Origin: Scytalidium lignicola
Lineage: Eukaryota; Ascomycota; Leotiomycetes
DNA: 64,000 bases
Direction of reading: 5' to 3'
NCBI GenBank assembly: GCA_002812745.2
Contig: NCSJ02000008.1
Coordinates: 124,001 to 188,000, forward strand
How positions within the stretch are numbered: the stretch's first letter is position 1; each line of letters opens with the position of its first letter. This document shows, in pieces, positions 34,401-46,303 of this stretch. The notes under the pieces were generated by a model. It ran no database searches and was not told where the DNA came from. It was given only the letters and a program-made list of their open reading frames with translations. The position numbers and the translations under genes were made by a program.

Positions 34401-36314
34401 CACGATTTTGATTATGGTGAACCGATAATAACTGTAAAACTTAGTCATTCTGGAAACCGCCTGATCATATATGGGTCTAGTTCAACAAAAATATGGGATA
34501 TGTTGTCATGCTCTTTTATATTTCATATCCCTAATCCAACCTACTCCTCGGTCCTCGATATCAATTTTAGTGCTGATGACAAGTTGGTCTTTATCTTTCT
34601 AGACGATGGCATAGTCAGGCGTAGCTCACTGGACAACCCTGCAGATGGCTGGCAAGATGTCTGCAATACACTTTCACAAAACCACGCCATTTTTGGTGGA
34701 GTAACATGCGCATGCTTTAGCATAGACTCCACTTTAGTAGCTGTAAGCTATAAAGGAGGTCATCTAGTCGTATGGAAAATATCGCAGCAGTGGCCAATCA
34801 CTAGTTACGATGCGAGACGTCCAGGCGGTACAAGTAACAAGTTCAAAATGTTAGAAATTACGCAAGTCACCTGGAATCCTGGAACAAAGCATATTATGGG
34901 CAAATATAGTGATGGCCGTGTGTTCAAGTGGCGTCTCTCCTACGGAAAGCCTGAAGTATTGGATGTTGTTGCTTATCATGTCCAGTGCAGCTCAGATGGA
35001 ACATTTTTTGCTACCTGGAGTCCTGGGAATGTTTTGAAATTTTGGGACATTCATAATTTCAATCTGATTCAGGTAATTCATGTTGAATCCGACATTAAAA
35101 ATATAAGAATAAGTCGTGATGGAAAAAAAGTTTACATAGCACAAGACGCCGCCTTCTGTACCATCTGGCAACTGACATTCCCAACTGTGTCCAATAGTCA
35201 TAGCAGCCAAATCTCTAGATCCGCCATCTTGGAGTCATTTAATAACGAGACACCATACGTTCTTCAATGTTTAGACACAATCACTGCGTTGGCCGTTTGC
35301 CCGGGGACTTCCTCTTACTGCATCGGTGATGCATCAGGTCAATCGAAGATTGTCACTAAAGATGGGAAAGAAATAGTATCTTTTGGTAGATATGGACTTC
35401 CAGTGAAATTTATAGCATGGAGTGACGACGGACGATATGTCGCCGTTGCAGATGGCACAACCACAGTCTATATCATTGACCTATGGCAAGATTCTGACGT
35501 CAAACCTAAGATAAAAATACAGCACGTCGTCAAAAGTCAAGTTCGACAGCTTCTTTTCAGCAGGGCCGGCAATCTGGTTCTGGCAGTAGTTCCAGGCCGC
35601 CTTATATTGATCCCCATGGATGAAAGTTCCAAAATACTAACATATGATGTTCCCGAATCGTATTTCTGGATCAACCACCCTCGGGAAGAGGTATTACTTG
35701 GTATTAGTTGCTCAGGGCTCTTTCTGATTCCATGGGATAAGTTCCCAGACGGGTCTCTAGTACCACTGGTTCAGGCATCTTCGGGGTTTGAATCACAAAC
35801 AAATCAGAGAGCAGGCGCTTCAAATTCGGTAGCTGCGGTCACAAATATTCTAATGACACCTGATTCCTCAACCCTCTTAATAACGATAACCCAGCCCAGT
35901 AGAATGGAGAGAATAGAATGTCGGTATGCTTGTATATATATTAATGATGTAATTTTCGCTACATCAGATGCCTCAGAAGTGCCTTTATATGAAATCCAGG
36001 AACCAATACAAAAACAAATTCGAGAACCTCTTAGCTTTATTGGAGATAAAGTGTTTGGTCGAAGAACACCGATATTTGACCCGTCCTATCGGCATCTAGC
36101 ATTTTTGGATAAAGACGGATGGATCTGTTCAATTACCTTCAACGAGGATTTTTCACATTGGATCATTGACCGTCACTTTTTCTTTCCTAGGGCATGGCTA
36201 GATTCAAGTTCTTCGAAACTGACGAAGGTTACTGAAGATGGGCTAGTTTTCTGCCCGAGACAAAATGAAGTCGCTATTGTGCGGAACGGGTTTAAATCAG
36301 CATGGGTGGAATAA
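31403..36314 (+). CDS. NLR-type receptor: lipase-like, NACHT, WD40
   Basis: Fungal STAND/NLR protein of 1575 residues. Residues 50-250 form an alpha/beta-hydrolase of the PGAP1/DUF676-like type: IIFVHGLRG at 67, the nucleophile elbow VAHSMGG (Ser about 161) and STPHRGSEL. This is a common NLR effector domain. A NACHT-type NTPase follows: Walker A GPQGSGKS at about 386-393, Walker B-like VYWVIDSLDES, sensor-like FRIVILSRE, then a helical arm (FLWAREAIREVARC, LAHDSVRNFL). The C-terminal 650 residues are degenerate WD40 repeats (VVWKISQQW, TRYSDGRVFKWRL-like, LKFWDIHNF, ISRDGKKVYIAQD, IAWSDDGRYVAVADG). Introns are 31859-31935, 31987-32038 and 32303-32357. The second needs a GC donor (AAG/GCTAGC), weaker than usual. 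Repeat units are not near-identical, unlike fast-evolving HET-E/D alleles. Expected role is non-self recognition leading to cell death. Confidence 0.88.
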
Positions 36315-38118
36315 ATAAATTATCCTATTCGTTAAATTACTTATCTATGTTCTATGTTAGAGCTAGGTGATGTATGATTTGAAGATGCAGGGATTATATG
36401 ACCTGAAGGAGGAAGTTTTAGAAGGCCCTCCGATAAAAAATATAGAAGAGATCACCTCGTCTCCATGATATCGAAGTTTCAACGAGAGATCTTCGACCGA
36501 GGCGAACTCACTGATTATGCTCAACTATGAATACCTTAGCTAGTAATTACAATCGCTGTATAAAACAGTGATTAAGACTGTTGAATTCGGCAGCCGTTTG
36601 TCTCTGAGCACGGCGTTTGAGAAATCTTTTTTTTTCATTAATGTCTATTCTTGCGAGATTATTACACCAAATTGTAATAGGTAATGAACATATAATAAAT
36701 TGAACTACTGAATTAACTACCTTACTATGAGTAGGTATGGCCATGTATATAGTGTTCTATAATCCCTTGTAAGCCACAGCGGTTTGCCTGTAGGCAACTG
36801 TAGGCACATAAACAACATTTATTATAGCAGAAAATGAATTTTAGCAAGCTCGAGGATTTTCCAGATTGTGACTTGCTGGTTTCTCCTTTAGTATCGATCG
36901 AGTTTGCTTATATCTCGATCGATCCCGAACGGAATGCCTCAGGAACTTGAGATTTGGACTTGTGATTTCGGAGAGGTTTCGTTCTACATATTTCGGTAGG
37001 ACCTGAGCCCCCTAAATTAAACGATCATATTAGAATTAAGCTGAGTAATTCTATTCGAGCAATAGCTTTAGAGCTCACGATTTCTACAAAGTCGCTTTCA
37101 ACCAAAGACTATTACATGACATTCAAGTAATGTTCTGAAAGTGCTAGCTTACCTTGTATATCCTTAGAGCATGTTACTTGGAAAGTGTTTTCATTTTACA
37201 AAAAGGAAAAATGTTATCTTATCTGATATTGTTATTAATAAGGCTATAACATTAACTAACTTAAATGACAAGTTTAACATAAAGATTTAAGTGATATTAT
37301 TATTTTCTTTTAGCAAATTTGGATTTCAAATAATCACTACCACTAAATATATCCGCTCTGACAGTTTTGTAAGACACAGTTATTTCTCTATCTTAAAATT
37401 CAATAATAATAATAATAACAAGCCCTGCTTAAAATACTTATATCACTTGCCGAGGTAATATGTACACAAAATTCGCCAGTATTAGTAATAACCTTAAGCA
37501 TAAACTGCCCTGAGTTAAGTTAGTATAACTTTAACATTAACAAGTGTATATTTATGGTAATTTTTTTNAAATCATACTCTAGATTCCTTACGGATTGTAA
37601 AGAACTTTATGGTTACATTAGTATCCACCAAGATATAAGCAGACTGTATCATACCAGCGGATCGCAATCAGCAAGTCGCCACCACAGCAGATCCTCGGTC
37701 GCCAAGACCCATTGCTCCCATAACAAAGTAAAAACACTCGTAGCCTGGGAGAAAGCTCATGATCCAGCTAATATTCTCTGGCCGTCCCCACTCTTTGTTT
37801 TTTTCTCATATTTGGTAATCGTATACATAGGTCTCGAGAAAGTGTGACGAGACTCTGCCAAAGACCTGAAGTACGCTTTAATCACAACTCATTTCAAGGC
37901 CTAAAGCGGCCCCAAAGGTCCCTGTAATTATGGGGCATACACGACACTCCAATCGTTGAGCGCCCAAGTAGCGCCTTGGCACGAGTCTTAGCACATTTTA
38001 CTGCGACCACCCTATATCAAAACAAGATTTCTAGTGATCACTTGCGGTCGCGAATATACTTCTCTGTCATCATTCCCGACACGAAACAACATGCGATGCT
38101 ACAACCTTGAACACCACA
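36315..38118. other. Intergenic, AT-rich
   Basis: About 1.8 kb. AT-rich from 37100 to 37570 with an N at 37568. The final 400 bases are more GC-rich and are the likely promoter of the CSC1-like gene. A weak open frame at 37554-37847 crosses the N and has no recognised domain. Confidence 0.45.
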
Positions 38119-41100
38119 ATGCCCGACATCTCAAGTATCCTGAATGGAACGATCAATGGAGCTGTAGGATCAGCACAGGGTAGAGTAGGGACGACGATTA
38201 CAACCTTCGCCATCTCCTTGGCCGCTGGTGTCATTCTCTTTGCGGTTCAGTTTGGTATGTTCCTCGTCATTAGGAATTACCTATGGGCCAAACGAATCTA
38301 TCAACCAAGATCTTTTTTGGTACCTGTCAGGCAAAGGATCAAACCACCCCACAACAATCCGGTCAAATGGCTGGTCACCCTTTTCAAGATCAAAGAAGAT
38401 CCCGAAGTCCTAGAAAGGGCCGGCATGGATGCATACTTCTTCCTCAGGTTTCTCAGCATGTGCCTCAAAATATTCACTCCCATGGCCATCGTTATCATGC
38501 CCATCTTAATACCACTAAACGTTAGCCAGGGAAAAGGAACCAACACAATCAGCGGCGTGACGTACAATATCACGGGACTGGATACTTTGGCCTGGTCAAA
38601 TGTCTCGCCAGCAAAGACCAGCAGATATTGGGCGCATTTGATCTTGGCTGTCGGGGTCGTGGTCTGGGTTTGCTTTATGTGTCACCAAGAATTGAGCCAC
38701 TACATTGTCAAACGAGTAGAGTTCATAAGCAGTCTGGGTCACAGATTGAAAGCATCAAGCACAACTGTTCTCATCCAGGATATTCCAGAAAACCTCTGCA
38801 ATGAAGAAGCGTTGGAAGAGCTATACGGCGACTTTCCAGGTGGCATCCGGCGCATTTGGATCAATCGAGATTTTACCATCCTTGTGAAGAAAGACAAGCT
38901 CCGGAAGCACCATGAAACCCTTCTAGAAAATACCGAGACCGATCTACTTCGAAAAGTGGCCAAGAAAGGCCACAAGGCAAAACAGCACCAGCGAGGAGAA
39001 TCGGGGCAAGAAGCTCCAGAGTTTCCATCTAAAGAGGGCCGAGCTTCACACCCTGCGCGCCCAGAAATGGGCCCCCCAACTCCAGCAACATGTCGCCGTG
39101 ATCTGGAATATGACCTCGAAACCAAAGCTGAGTGGACTAGGTTCCTAACGCCAAAACAACGGAAAACAATGAGAATACCAAAAGACGGACACACAGCCGT
39201 AGCTAAAATTCCCCTCATTGGCCATTTCTTTACTAGCAAAGTTGACACGATCTATTACTGCCGTAGAGAACTTGCTCGACTAAATAAGGAAATCGAAATA
39301 GATGCTAGGACGCCAGATGCATATCCACAAAATCTGTCGGCCTTTGTCCAATTCAATTCTCAAAAGGCAGCACACCTTGCTTGTCAGTCCGTTGCCGACA
39401 CGGCACCCAACCATATGAGGAGAAGAATGGTTGAGATCTCACCTGGGGACATCAACTGGCCCAGCTTAAATTTGTCCTGGCGTGCTCGCTATCTCCGTTT
39501 TGTGGGCTTCCTTGTCCTTTTCGCGATTCTGATACTTGCATTTGGTCTTATCTCGTTCTTCACCGGTATACTGTCTAGAGTCTCCACCCTCTCTGGGTCA
39601 ACGTCTTGGCTCAAATGGATCAGCAGTCTCCCTCCGTGGTTGCTCTCCTTCATACAAGGTACCCTCCCACCTATCATCCAAGTGATTATTCTTAGCGGAC
39701 CACTTCCGATTCTCCTTCGTCTCCTGACGAACACGACCAGAGGTGCCACGACAGGCCAGGAGGGGGAGCGCTCACTTCAGTTGTGGTACTTCATTTTCCT
39801 CCTCTTCGAACTTTTCATTATACCCACCATCTCCTCCGGTCTTACCAGCATTGTTAATGAACTTATTCACACTCCAACATCGGTACCAAACATCCTCGCC
39901 ACGAATTTGCCCACGGCCGCCAACTACTACTTCTCATTCTTGATCTTGCAAGCACTGTCCCTAAGTGCAACCTCAATTTTGCAGACCATTCGATTATTCA
40001 AATTCTACGTCATTGGCCATGTCAATACTCCTGACTCAGTGTTCCAAAAACTGAGCTGGACAAATTTAACGCGCATTGGTAGTAATATTCCGTGGTATAT
40101 TACCTTTGCAGTCATCGGTATGTATCATATCATCCACGGTTACCGGTTTTGCACTAACCTTAGATTAGGACTTGTCTATTCTACCATCGCTCCACTTATG
40201 TTACTATTTATGCTTATCACTTTTAGCCTCTTTTGGGTAGTGATCAAGAATAACTTACTTTATTGCGTACGAACAGGCACTGTTGATGGAGGTGGACTAT
40301 TTTTTCCCAGCGCCATCAATCAGTTATTCACCGGCCTCTACTTCATGGAATTTTGTCTCATTGGTCTATTTTTCTTGGTGCGTGACACTCGCGGCCATGT
40401 CGCATGTGAGGCGCAGGGCACCATCATGGTGGTGGTTCTTATCTTTACAATCTTGTATCAGATATGGCTCATGAACCATCTCGCTCCCTTGTTCCAATAT
40501 GCCCCTGTCCGATTGGAGGTTGAGTCCAAGGCTTTACTAGCAGACTACCAAGAAAAACGCCGAACGGGAAGCCCCGGGATCCATGAAACCTCAGAAGCTG
40601 CCAATTTGGATCCCCGAGATGGAGATACAGACCCTTTGGATCTAGCTAGAGAGAGTGCGTCTCGCGCCCAGAATATCGAGACGGCTCATGAGCCTGAATT
40701 GAGCACTCAACCGAGACCACCCATTTGGCAGAGGCAGTCATCACATCGATCCCAGAATTTACAAGCTCAACAGCGTGAAGATGTTAAATCTGCCGAGCGC
40801 ATACTTGCCCGCCTCAATCGGCCACTCGACGAAGCCTGGCTGGCACGTCTCGAAATGAAATTAGCCCGGACCGAAGCAGGTAAAGGCAGGGTTCTACTGC
40901 CGCGACGCAAAGACATAGAAGCACAGATGCTCGATGACCCAATTTCAAAAATCATCATGCAACACAATGATGAACTGGAAAACCTAGACCCCGAGGAACG
41001 CGACATGTTGATTTCGGTGGCATTCATGCATCCCGTATTACGAGAGACCAGGCCAAGCGTTTGGATCCCTAAGGATGAATTAGGGGTCAGTGATGACGAG

Positions 41101-41238
41101 GTTAAGCGGACCAGAGAGCTGAGTGAGGATGTGGTGATTGATAACAGAGGGGCATACTTTGATCGGAGATTTAAAGTGCAGGTTGACAAGCCGCCACCAG
41201 ATATGTCTGAGTTTGCGCTTATTATGGCAGAGCTCTAG
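38119..41238 (+). CDS. CSC1/OSCA-like stress-gated cation channel (DUF221)
   Basis: Multispanning membrane protein of 1039 residues, intronless, of the CSC1/OSCA/TMEM63 family of hyperosmolality- and stretch-gated calcium-permeable channels. N-terminal region with three membrane segments (ISLAAGVILFAVQFGMFLVI, FTPMAIVIMPILIPL, LILAVGVVVWVCFMC). The cytosolic loop then contains SSTTVLIQDIPENL and a proline/charge-rich insert, followed by TIYYCRRELARLNKEI and SAFVQFNSQKAAHLACQ. The RSN1-type seven-helix core starts at EISPGDINWPSLNLSWRARYLR and runs through IPTISSGL, YYFSFLILQALSLSATSIL and LLFMLITFSLFWVVI to the GTIMVVVLIFTILYQIWL helix. A long cytosolic C-tail ends the protein. The first ATG in frame (MPDISSIL) is the start; a TTG four codons upstream has no support. 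Complete, no signs of decay. Convergent with the tandem-NTPase NLR. Confidence 0.93.
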   Translation: MPDISSILNGTINGAVGSAQGRVGTTITTFAISLAAGVILFAVQFGMFLVIRNYLWAKRIYQPRSFLVPVRQRIKPPHNNPVKWLVTLFKIKEDPEVLERAGMDAYFFLRFLSMCLKIFTPMAIVIMPILIPLNVSQGKGTNTISGVTYNITGLDTLAWSNVSPAKTSRYWAHLILAVGVVVWVCFMCHQELSHYIVKRVEFISSLGHRLKASSTTVLIQDIPENLCNEEALEELYGDFPGGIRRIWINRDFTILVKKDKLRKHHETLLENTETDLLRKVAKKGHKAKQHQRGESGQEAPEFPSKEGRASHPARPEMGPPTPATCRRDLEYDLETKAEWTRFLTPKQRKTMRIPKDGHTAVAKIPLIGHFFTSKVDTIYYCRRELARLNKEIEIDARTPDAYPQNLSAFVQFNSQKAAHLACQSVADTAPNHMRRRMVEISPGDINWPSLNLSWRARYLRFVGFLVLFAILILAFGLISFFTGILSRVSTLSGSTSWLKWISSLPPWLLSFIQGTLPPIIQVIILSGPLPILLRLLTNTTRGATTGQEGERSLQLWYFIFLLFELFIIPTISSGLTSIVNELIHTPTSVPNILATNLPTAANYYFSFLILQALSLSATSILQTIRLFKFYVIGHVNTPDSVFQKLSWTNLTRIGSNIPWYITFAVIGMYHIIHGYRFCTNLRLGLVYSTIAPLMLLFMLITFSLFWVVIKNNLLYCVRTGTVDGGGLFFPSAINQLFTGLYFMEFCLIGLFFLVRDTRGHVACEAQGTIMVVVLIFTILYQIWLMNHLAPLFQYAPVRLEVESKALLADYQEKRRTGSPGIHETSEAANLDPRDGDTDPLDLARESASRAQNIETAHEPELSTQPRPPIWQRQSSHRSQNLQAQQREDVKSAERILARLNRPLDEAWLARLEMKLARTEAGKGRVLLPRRKDIEAQMLDDPISKIIMQHNDELENLDPEERDMLISVAFMHPVLRETRPSVWIPKDELGVSDDEVKRTRELSEDVVIDNRGAYFDRRFKVQVDKPPPDMSEFALIMAEL

Positions 41239-42441
41239 TTGTGAGCATGGGGCCAATTTTCTTTTTTCAGGCCCCCGTCTCATGAGAATCAAGTGGATTT
41301 GTAAACTCCACAGAGGAATTACGTGGAAGCATTCCTGTTGAGGACAATATTTGGACCATTTAGTAACTCTTGCCTTAACTGAAATCGAAAAAACCAACCT
41401 TGGATAAGTTCAGGTGAACCTCACTACATGACGAAGTTCTTCGTATTTCCCATAAAGGATGGGGTGCAGAGGAAAATAGACACTGGGCGAGAAAGTTCCA
41501 CCAGAATCAGGTGTCAATTTTGCTTCGTCAATTTTTGGAAGACGGAAAGAATTGGTTCCCTAAATGATCTGCAAATCCTTTTATTCTGATCAAGAGACGC
41601 TATTGCTTAACATCGACCTTTGTCTGAAAAAAGACGAGACTTGTGGAAATTGGTATTCAAAAGGCCCTAAAGTTGAGAGGTTTATGAGGGTGACAATGAA
41701 GGATTTTAATTGATGTAAGATAGATCTACAAGCTTTAGAGGGAAGAGAGAGGGGTTTAGAAGGCGAGAAAAGAGCAATTATATAATACGTTACAGCCAGA
41801 GTTTGGTACTAATAGTCAACGACATGGGATAGAGTTACAGAGGAGATTGCTAAGAGTCTTAAACAATATATTTTATATTATCTGTTAATCAATCATGCAA
41901 ATATAAATAGTTTAAAACCGTCTACAAGTAACTAAGTGTAAACTATACATGTATAATAAATAATAAGCATATATTATATCAATGAACACCTTTTCGCACG
42001 CAGCAACCACATGAAACCGAGTGATTACGGTAAGAGGGGCAGACAGTAATACATTAATTAACTCTTCAAATATTTTTTAAGTTTTAAGCAGGATATTACA
42101 GTATACAAATCATAGGTAATTTAAGAATGGTGTTTAATCTTCACAAAGCAACTTTATATTGAATTATTGATATTCGTGGATTATATAAAGAATATTAAAT
42201 GAAGAGAAAAAGGATTAGAAAATGACAGAAGGCATACAAATCAATTAAACTTAATTCAGTTATATTTTCATTAGATAGGGTTGATAAAATTAATATTTAA
42301 CACGAGGGCCATCACATCAGGGTTGTCTTTCGTTTCTTGCTGTAGGGGTTAAGAATGCGCGACTAAACCTCTGCGTCCCTCGAATCATTTCATTATTTGA
42401 GGGTTGCGCAAGAGAAAGCAGGTGTATACTCTCTCGAGGGT
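41239..42441. other. Intergenic, convergent 3' spacer
   Basis: About 1.2 kb, increasingly AT-rich, between two convergent genes. No gene is visible. Confidence 0.45.
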
Positions 42442-45400
42442 TCAAANCCCCCCCCCAATAAGTCTCTCGATCAGCTTATTCTGATCCCCTTCTCTGAGTG
42501 CTTGGTGCTCAGATGACTTAGGCTCCTTATCATTATCTTCTTCTCCGACAACCCTTCGTCTTGCCGCTTTTGCTGTTCTAGCAGCGGTAACTTTAACATC
42601 CTCAGACTTGAACACGATGAAAGCACGTTTTTCAGCCCGTGACCACGATTTCTGGAGCTCTTCAACGATACCATAATATTGTCTTGATGTTGCGAGTTCC
42701 AGTGCATGTTCCCCGTCGTCCCGAATCATACCTAGATGGCTCCCCGTGACATCCATATCATCTAATTGTTCGTATTTTCTTAATATGAAAGTGACAATTT
42801 CTATGAACCCATTCATCGCTGCGAGGGTCAAAGCTGTGTGTTCATAGCCTGATATCATTTTTGTATGTTCTTGCAAGCTTGCGCCACTCGAAACTAGAAA
42901 CTCGACTGCTTTGAGCCTTCTAGAAAGCGCAGCGATGTGTAGAGGCCGCATTCCATCCTCATCTTCTGCTTCTATGTCTGTGCCGGCAGTTATCAAATAT
43001 TTCATGACTCGTAAATGTGCCTCTGCCGACGCAATGTGCAGGGCGCTAGTACTTCGAGCCATTCTCACATCTGGTTGAACTTTACCAGAAGCGATGATAA
43101 CATTAACAATATTGAGATGCCCATGCTTGGTTGCTGCAAAGAATGCTTCCTTGCAAGTCGTAAGTTTCTCCGTCTTCCCATTGTCAAAGACGCTCCGGAC
43201 TGTGACGAGGTCACCACATTTTGATGCTGCTAATAACGTCTCAGACAGGTCGTCCACTCCAGCCTCCATGATCAGTTTTGCAACTCTACTCTTTCCAAAC
43301 TCGGCAGCGGTTAAAATGCATTTCATTCTGAATTTGAGTGCGTTAGTATGGGTGGGATATCTGTCTGGTAAAAGCGTATGCCGTAATGCCCAGTCCTCTA
43401 AGAGTTGCCATGGGTAAGAATCAGCCTTTGCTTGGAGCGTCCGAAGATAAAAAGCAAGACCATCTCTCAATAGCCGAGAGTCTGACACCTGAAGGTATTT
43501 TGGAAGAGTTAGAAGAATATACTCCAATAATGGAAGACGGTTAAGATGGGAAATAAAACGCTTGTAATCCTCTTCTTTCCAATATTTAGGATCTAGTGAT
43601 AAATCGTTTGCAGGAAAGGATAACTGTAGATATTTGATTGCTAGCTGCGAAATGCTGGAAGCACTAGGAGCAGCTTGCAATTGAAAAGGTGCTGCCCGCT
43701 CATTCCATAATAAAAAGTCCTTTGCAGATCTGTGCAATAACTGCAAAACATCTGTGTCGGAGAGATGATGGCGAGACTGGGTACGGTTATATTTGGTACC
43801 ATACGCTGGCTCCAGAAACCCACCGCAAAAGTACAAGATAGCTTTATAAACTTGTCTCTCGGTGGGGAGACGGTTCTCGGACAACAGAGTCATTGATAGC
43901 GGGGAAGCAGTGTCAATCTGTGTAGTGTTGAGGTAGATGTCTCCAATAGCTATGATTTCTCGGAATTCCCTGAATGACAATGGTCTGTAGGCGAATGTTA
44001 TCCACGACAGCATCATTTTTGTTTTCGCCATCTGTTGCTCTTTTCCATATCCCGCCCTCTCCTTATTTTTTTCAACTCTTTTCACGATTCGTCGGATCAT
44101 CTCTTCGTAGCATTGCTCCAAATCTTGTGGCAGACTTGATAACATTTGTTTTATGCCTCCCAAAGTCCAGAATCCATCGAGAAAGACTTTTCTAAGCTCT
44201 TTTATTATTAGAACAACCCATAAAATAATACCATTCGCGTGCTCCAGAAGATACTCTTTCAAAAAGAGCATATCAGTAATTTCCATTTCTTCTAACTCCT
44301 TGAGAACAGAACTTCTATGCTTGGCTTCATCATTACCTGAATCCTCAGTATCGTGTATCTCATCGACTATTTTTGACGGATCTTTGAGCGATTGTACAAT
44401 TGAGTCTAAACCCTCAGATACTATTTCTTCGATATCTAACATAGTCTGCTGGTGCATTTCAATGGAGCCAAACGCGTGAAGTTTGCTGTCGATGTCAGTA
44501 ACTGGACGGCTAGTTATGATGACCTTCAAGATGCAAGCGGGCTTCGAGTTGGTACGGTATTCTGAGCATAGAGAAGATAAAATATCTAAAAATTCAGTCC
44601 GGTCTATGTCCTCTCTGTTCTCAGATTCATCGAAAGCATCGATAATCAAGTAGAAACGTGGCGAGACAAATACCCGTTGGTGATTACCATGGACACAGAG
44701 AGACTGGAATATTTTTTTCAGAGTTGAACAATTCCAAGATTGCGTAGTAGAACGGACATGGTGAAAGGCTTCGCGGAAATACTCGTAAAGCTTCGGGTTT
44801 TGAGTAAGGATCTGGTAGAGCAATGCCTGCAACATCCACTTGGAGCTTCGAGACTTTTCTCCACTCCAACTACTGAAAAAATAATCTGCAACGATATCCA
44901 TTGAAGAACCATCGTAGCTTTTGGGACCTGACATCGTTGCTGATGTTGTATCGGATTCTTCATATGTTTGTATCCCGGGTGAAGCTTGCAAGAGACCCTC
45001 AGATATCGGACCGAGTGATCTCCTGATCATTTTAGCAAGGGTCGATTTACCACTCCCAGGTTTGCCCTTGATCCAAAGAACCATTGGTTTATCGATACCT
45101 TCAGATGAATACCAATCCTTGTAAATTGGATGGTCCCAGATCCACTGATAGGCGTTTGCTAAAGCGATGCTTACATCGTCTCGACGAGAGAACATGCCAT
45201 CAAAGTATAAACTTGTAAGGCACTCTGTAAAATGGTTAGAGAAAGTCAATTCCAGATGATAAGATAATATTCCACTGCTAACCTTTATATTCCCTGTACT
45301 GGAGAATGGTTGGCACATCCTCTAAAAGTGTCCCAATATCACTGTAAGGCCGGCTTGCGACTAAGATATGAACTCTGACACATCTTGCCCGCAATGCTTT

Positions 45401-46147
45401 CCACATTTGTAATAGATGGTACAGAAATGACTCTCGTGCACGCACAGTCATATGATCGACGTCATCAATTATGAGTAGAACGCTTGTTGACTTTATTGCC
45501 TCTAGCGTGGTTTGAAGTAGATTCTTCATAACCTCATTAGATCCGTCAGGGAGAAAAGTATTTCGGCTGCAAAAGACTCTTTCCCAGTCAGATCCAAAGC
45601 GCTTGATTAGAGGTTTTATTGATGGGGAGAGCAATTGTCGTCTTATTGAGCCTTCTTTGTGGTAATAGTTACTTTTTTCTATTGACTGGATTAGTACCTG
45701 GGAGAGGAGGCTTCGAAATATCTGATGAGGGAATATAGGGTTGAGAACACGGGATTTCCCATCTGAGGGTGGCTCTGAATAATATGCTGAGTAGGTATCT
45801 TGAAGTTCTTTTCGATCGTGGGTTTGTTCATGATGGATTCTGCCAAGAAGTACAGATTTGCCGCTTTGGGGAGGCCCCGGATACCAGAGGAATGTCGCTG
45901 ATTCAGAATTTAGGAATGATGTATACTCAGGAGAAGTGATAAACCAGTCTATGGTATCTAATTTCTCATGAAAACAAGATTTGTTAAGATCCTCTGCAAT
46001 TTTGTTTTGGGCTGCCGCCGTGAATACGATATTTTCCATTCCTGTTACCAAGTCTTGAGTTAGACACTTGACGATACAACACTCTGGTGATACGTAGCCT
46101 GAAATAAAGTGTATTGATTTAGGTAATCTGACAGTAGGATGTCCCAT
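42442..46147 (-). CDS. NLR-type protein: two P-loop NTPase domains and ankyrin repeats
   Basis: Spliced product of 1215 residues, one intron (45225-45282) with exact frame. Residues 40-285 hold a P-loop module: Walker A GPPQSGKS at 91-98, Walker B VLLIIDDVDH, and HILVASRPY near its end. The block CLTSLYFDGMFSRRDDVSIALANAYQWIW follows, typical of the start of fungal NACHT-ankyrin proteins, with a second P-loop GKPGSGKS at 342-349, Walker B FYLIIDAFDES and VIITSRPVTD, then a helical arm (YEEMIRRIVKRVEKNKE, MLSWITFAYRPLSFREF). About five ankyrin units follow (SALHIASAEAHLRVMKYLITAGTDIEAEDEDGMRPLHIAAL is the clearest). Two NTPase modules in one NLR are unusual. The last codons run into nine Gs and an N (42447), so the C-terminus is uncertain. 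The frame is open upstream of the chosen ATG, so the protein may be a continuation of the patatin gene upstream. Confidence 0.82.
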
Positions 46148-46303
46148 CTTTAGCCGACTTTTCGAAGTATATTGAAAAAAGACNTTTTTTTTGGAGGACA
46201 GTTACTGCACACTGCAAAAGAACCTCGACTATTCCACGTAAGATGAAACATTCTACTATCACGCTACCCAATCAATTCGGTGTTGTTGGCTCTACAACTG
46301 AAG

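Noticed and set aside
42400..42456. GGGTTCAAANCCC at the NLR 3' end looks like a tRNA T-arm
   Set aside because: No matching acceptor, D-arm or anticodon arm can be folded around it, and it lies at the coding end of the NLR gene.
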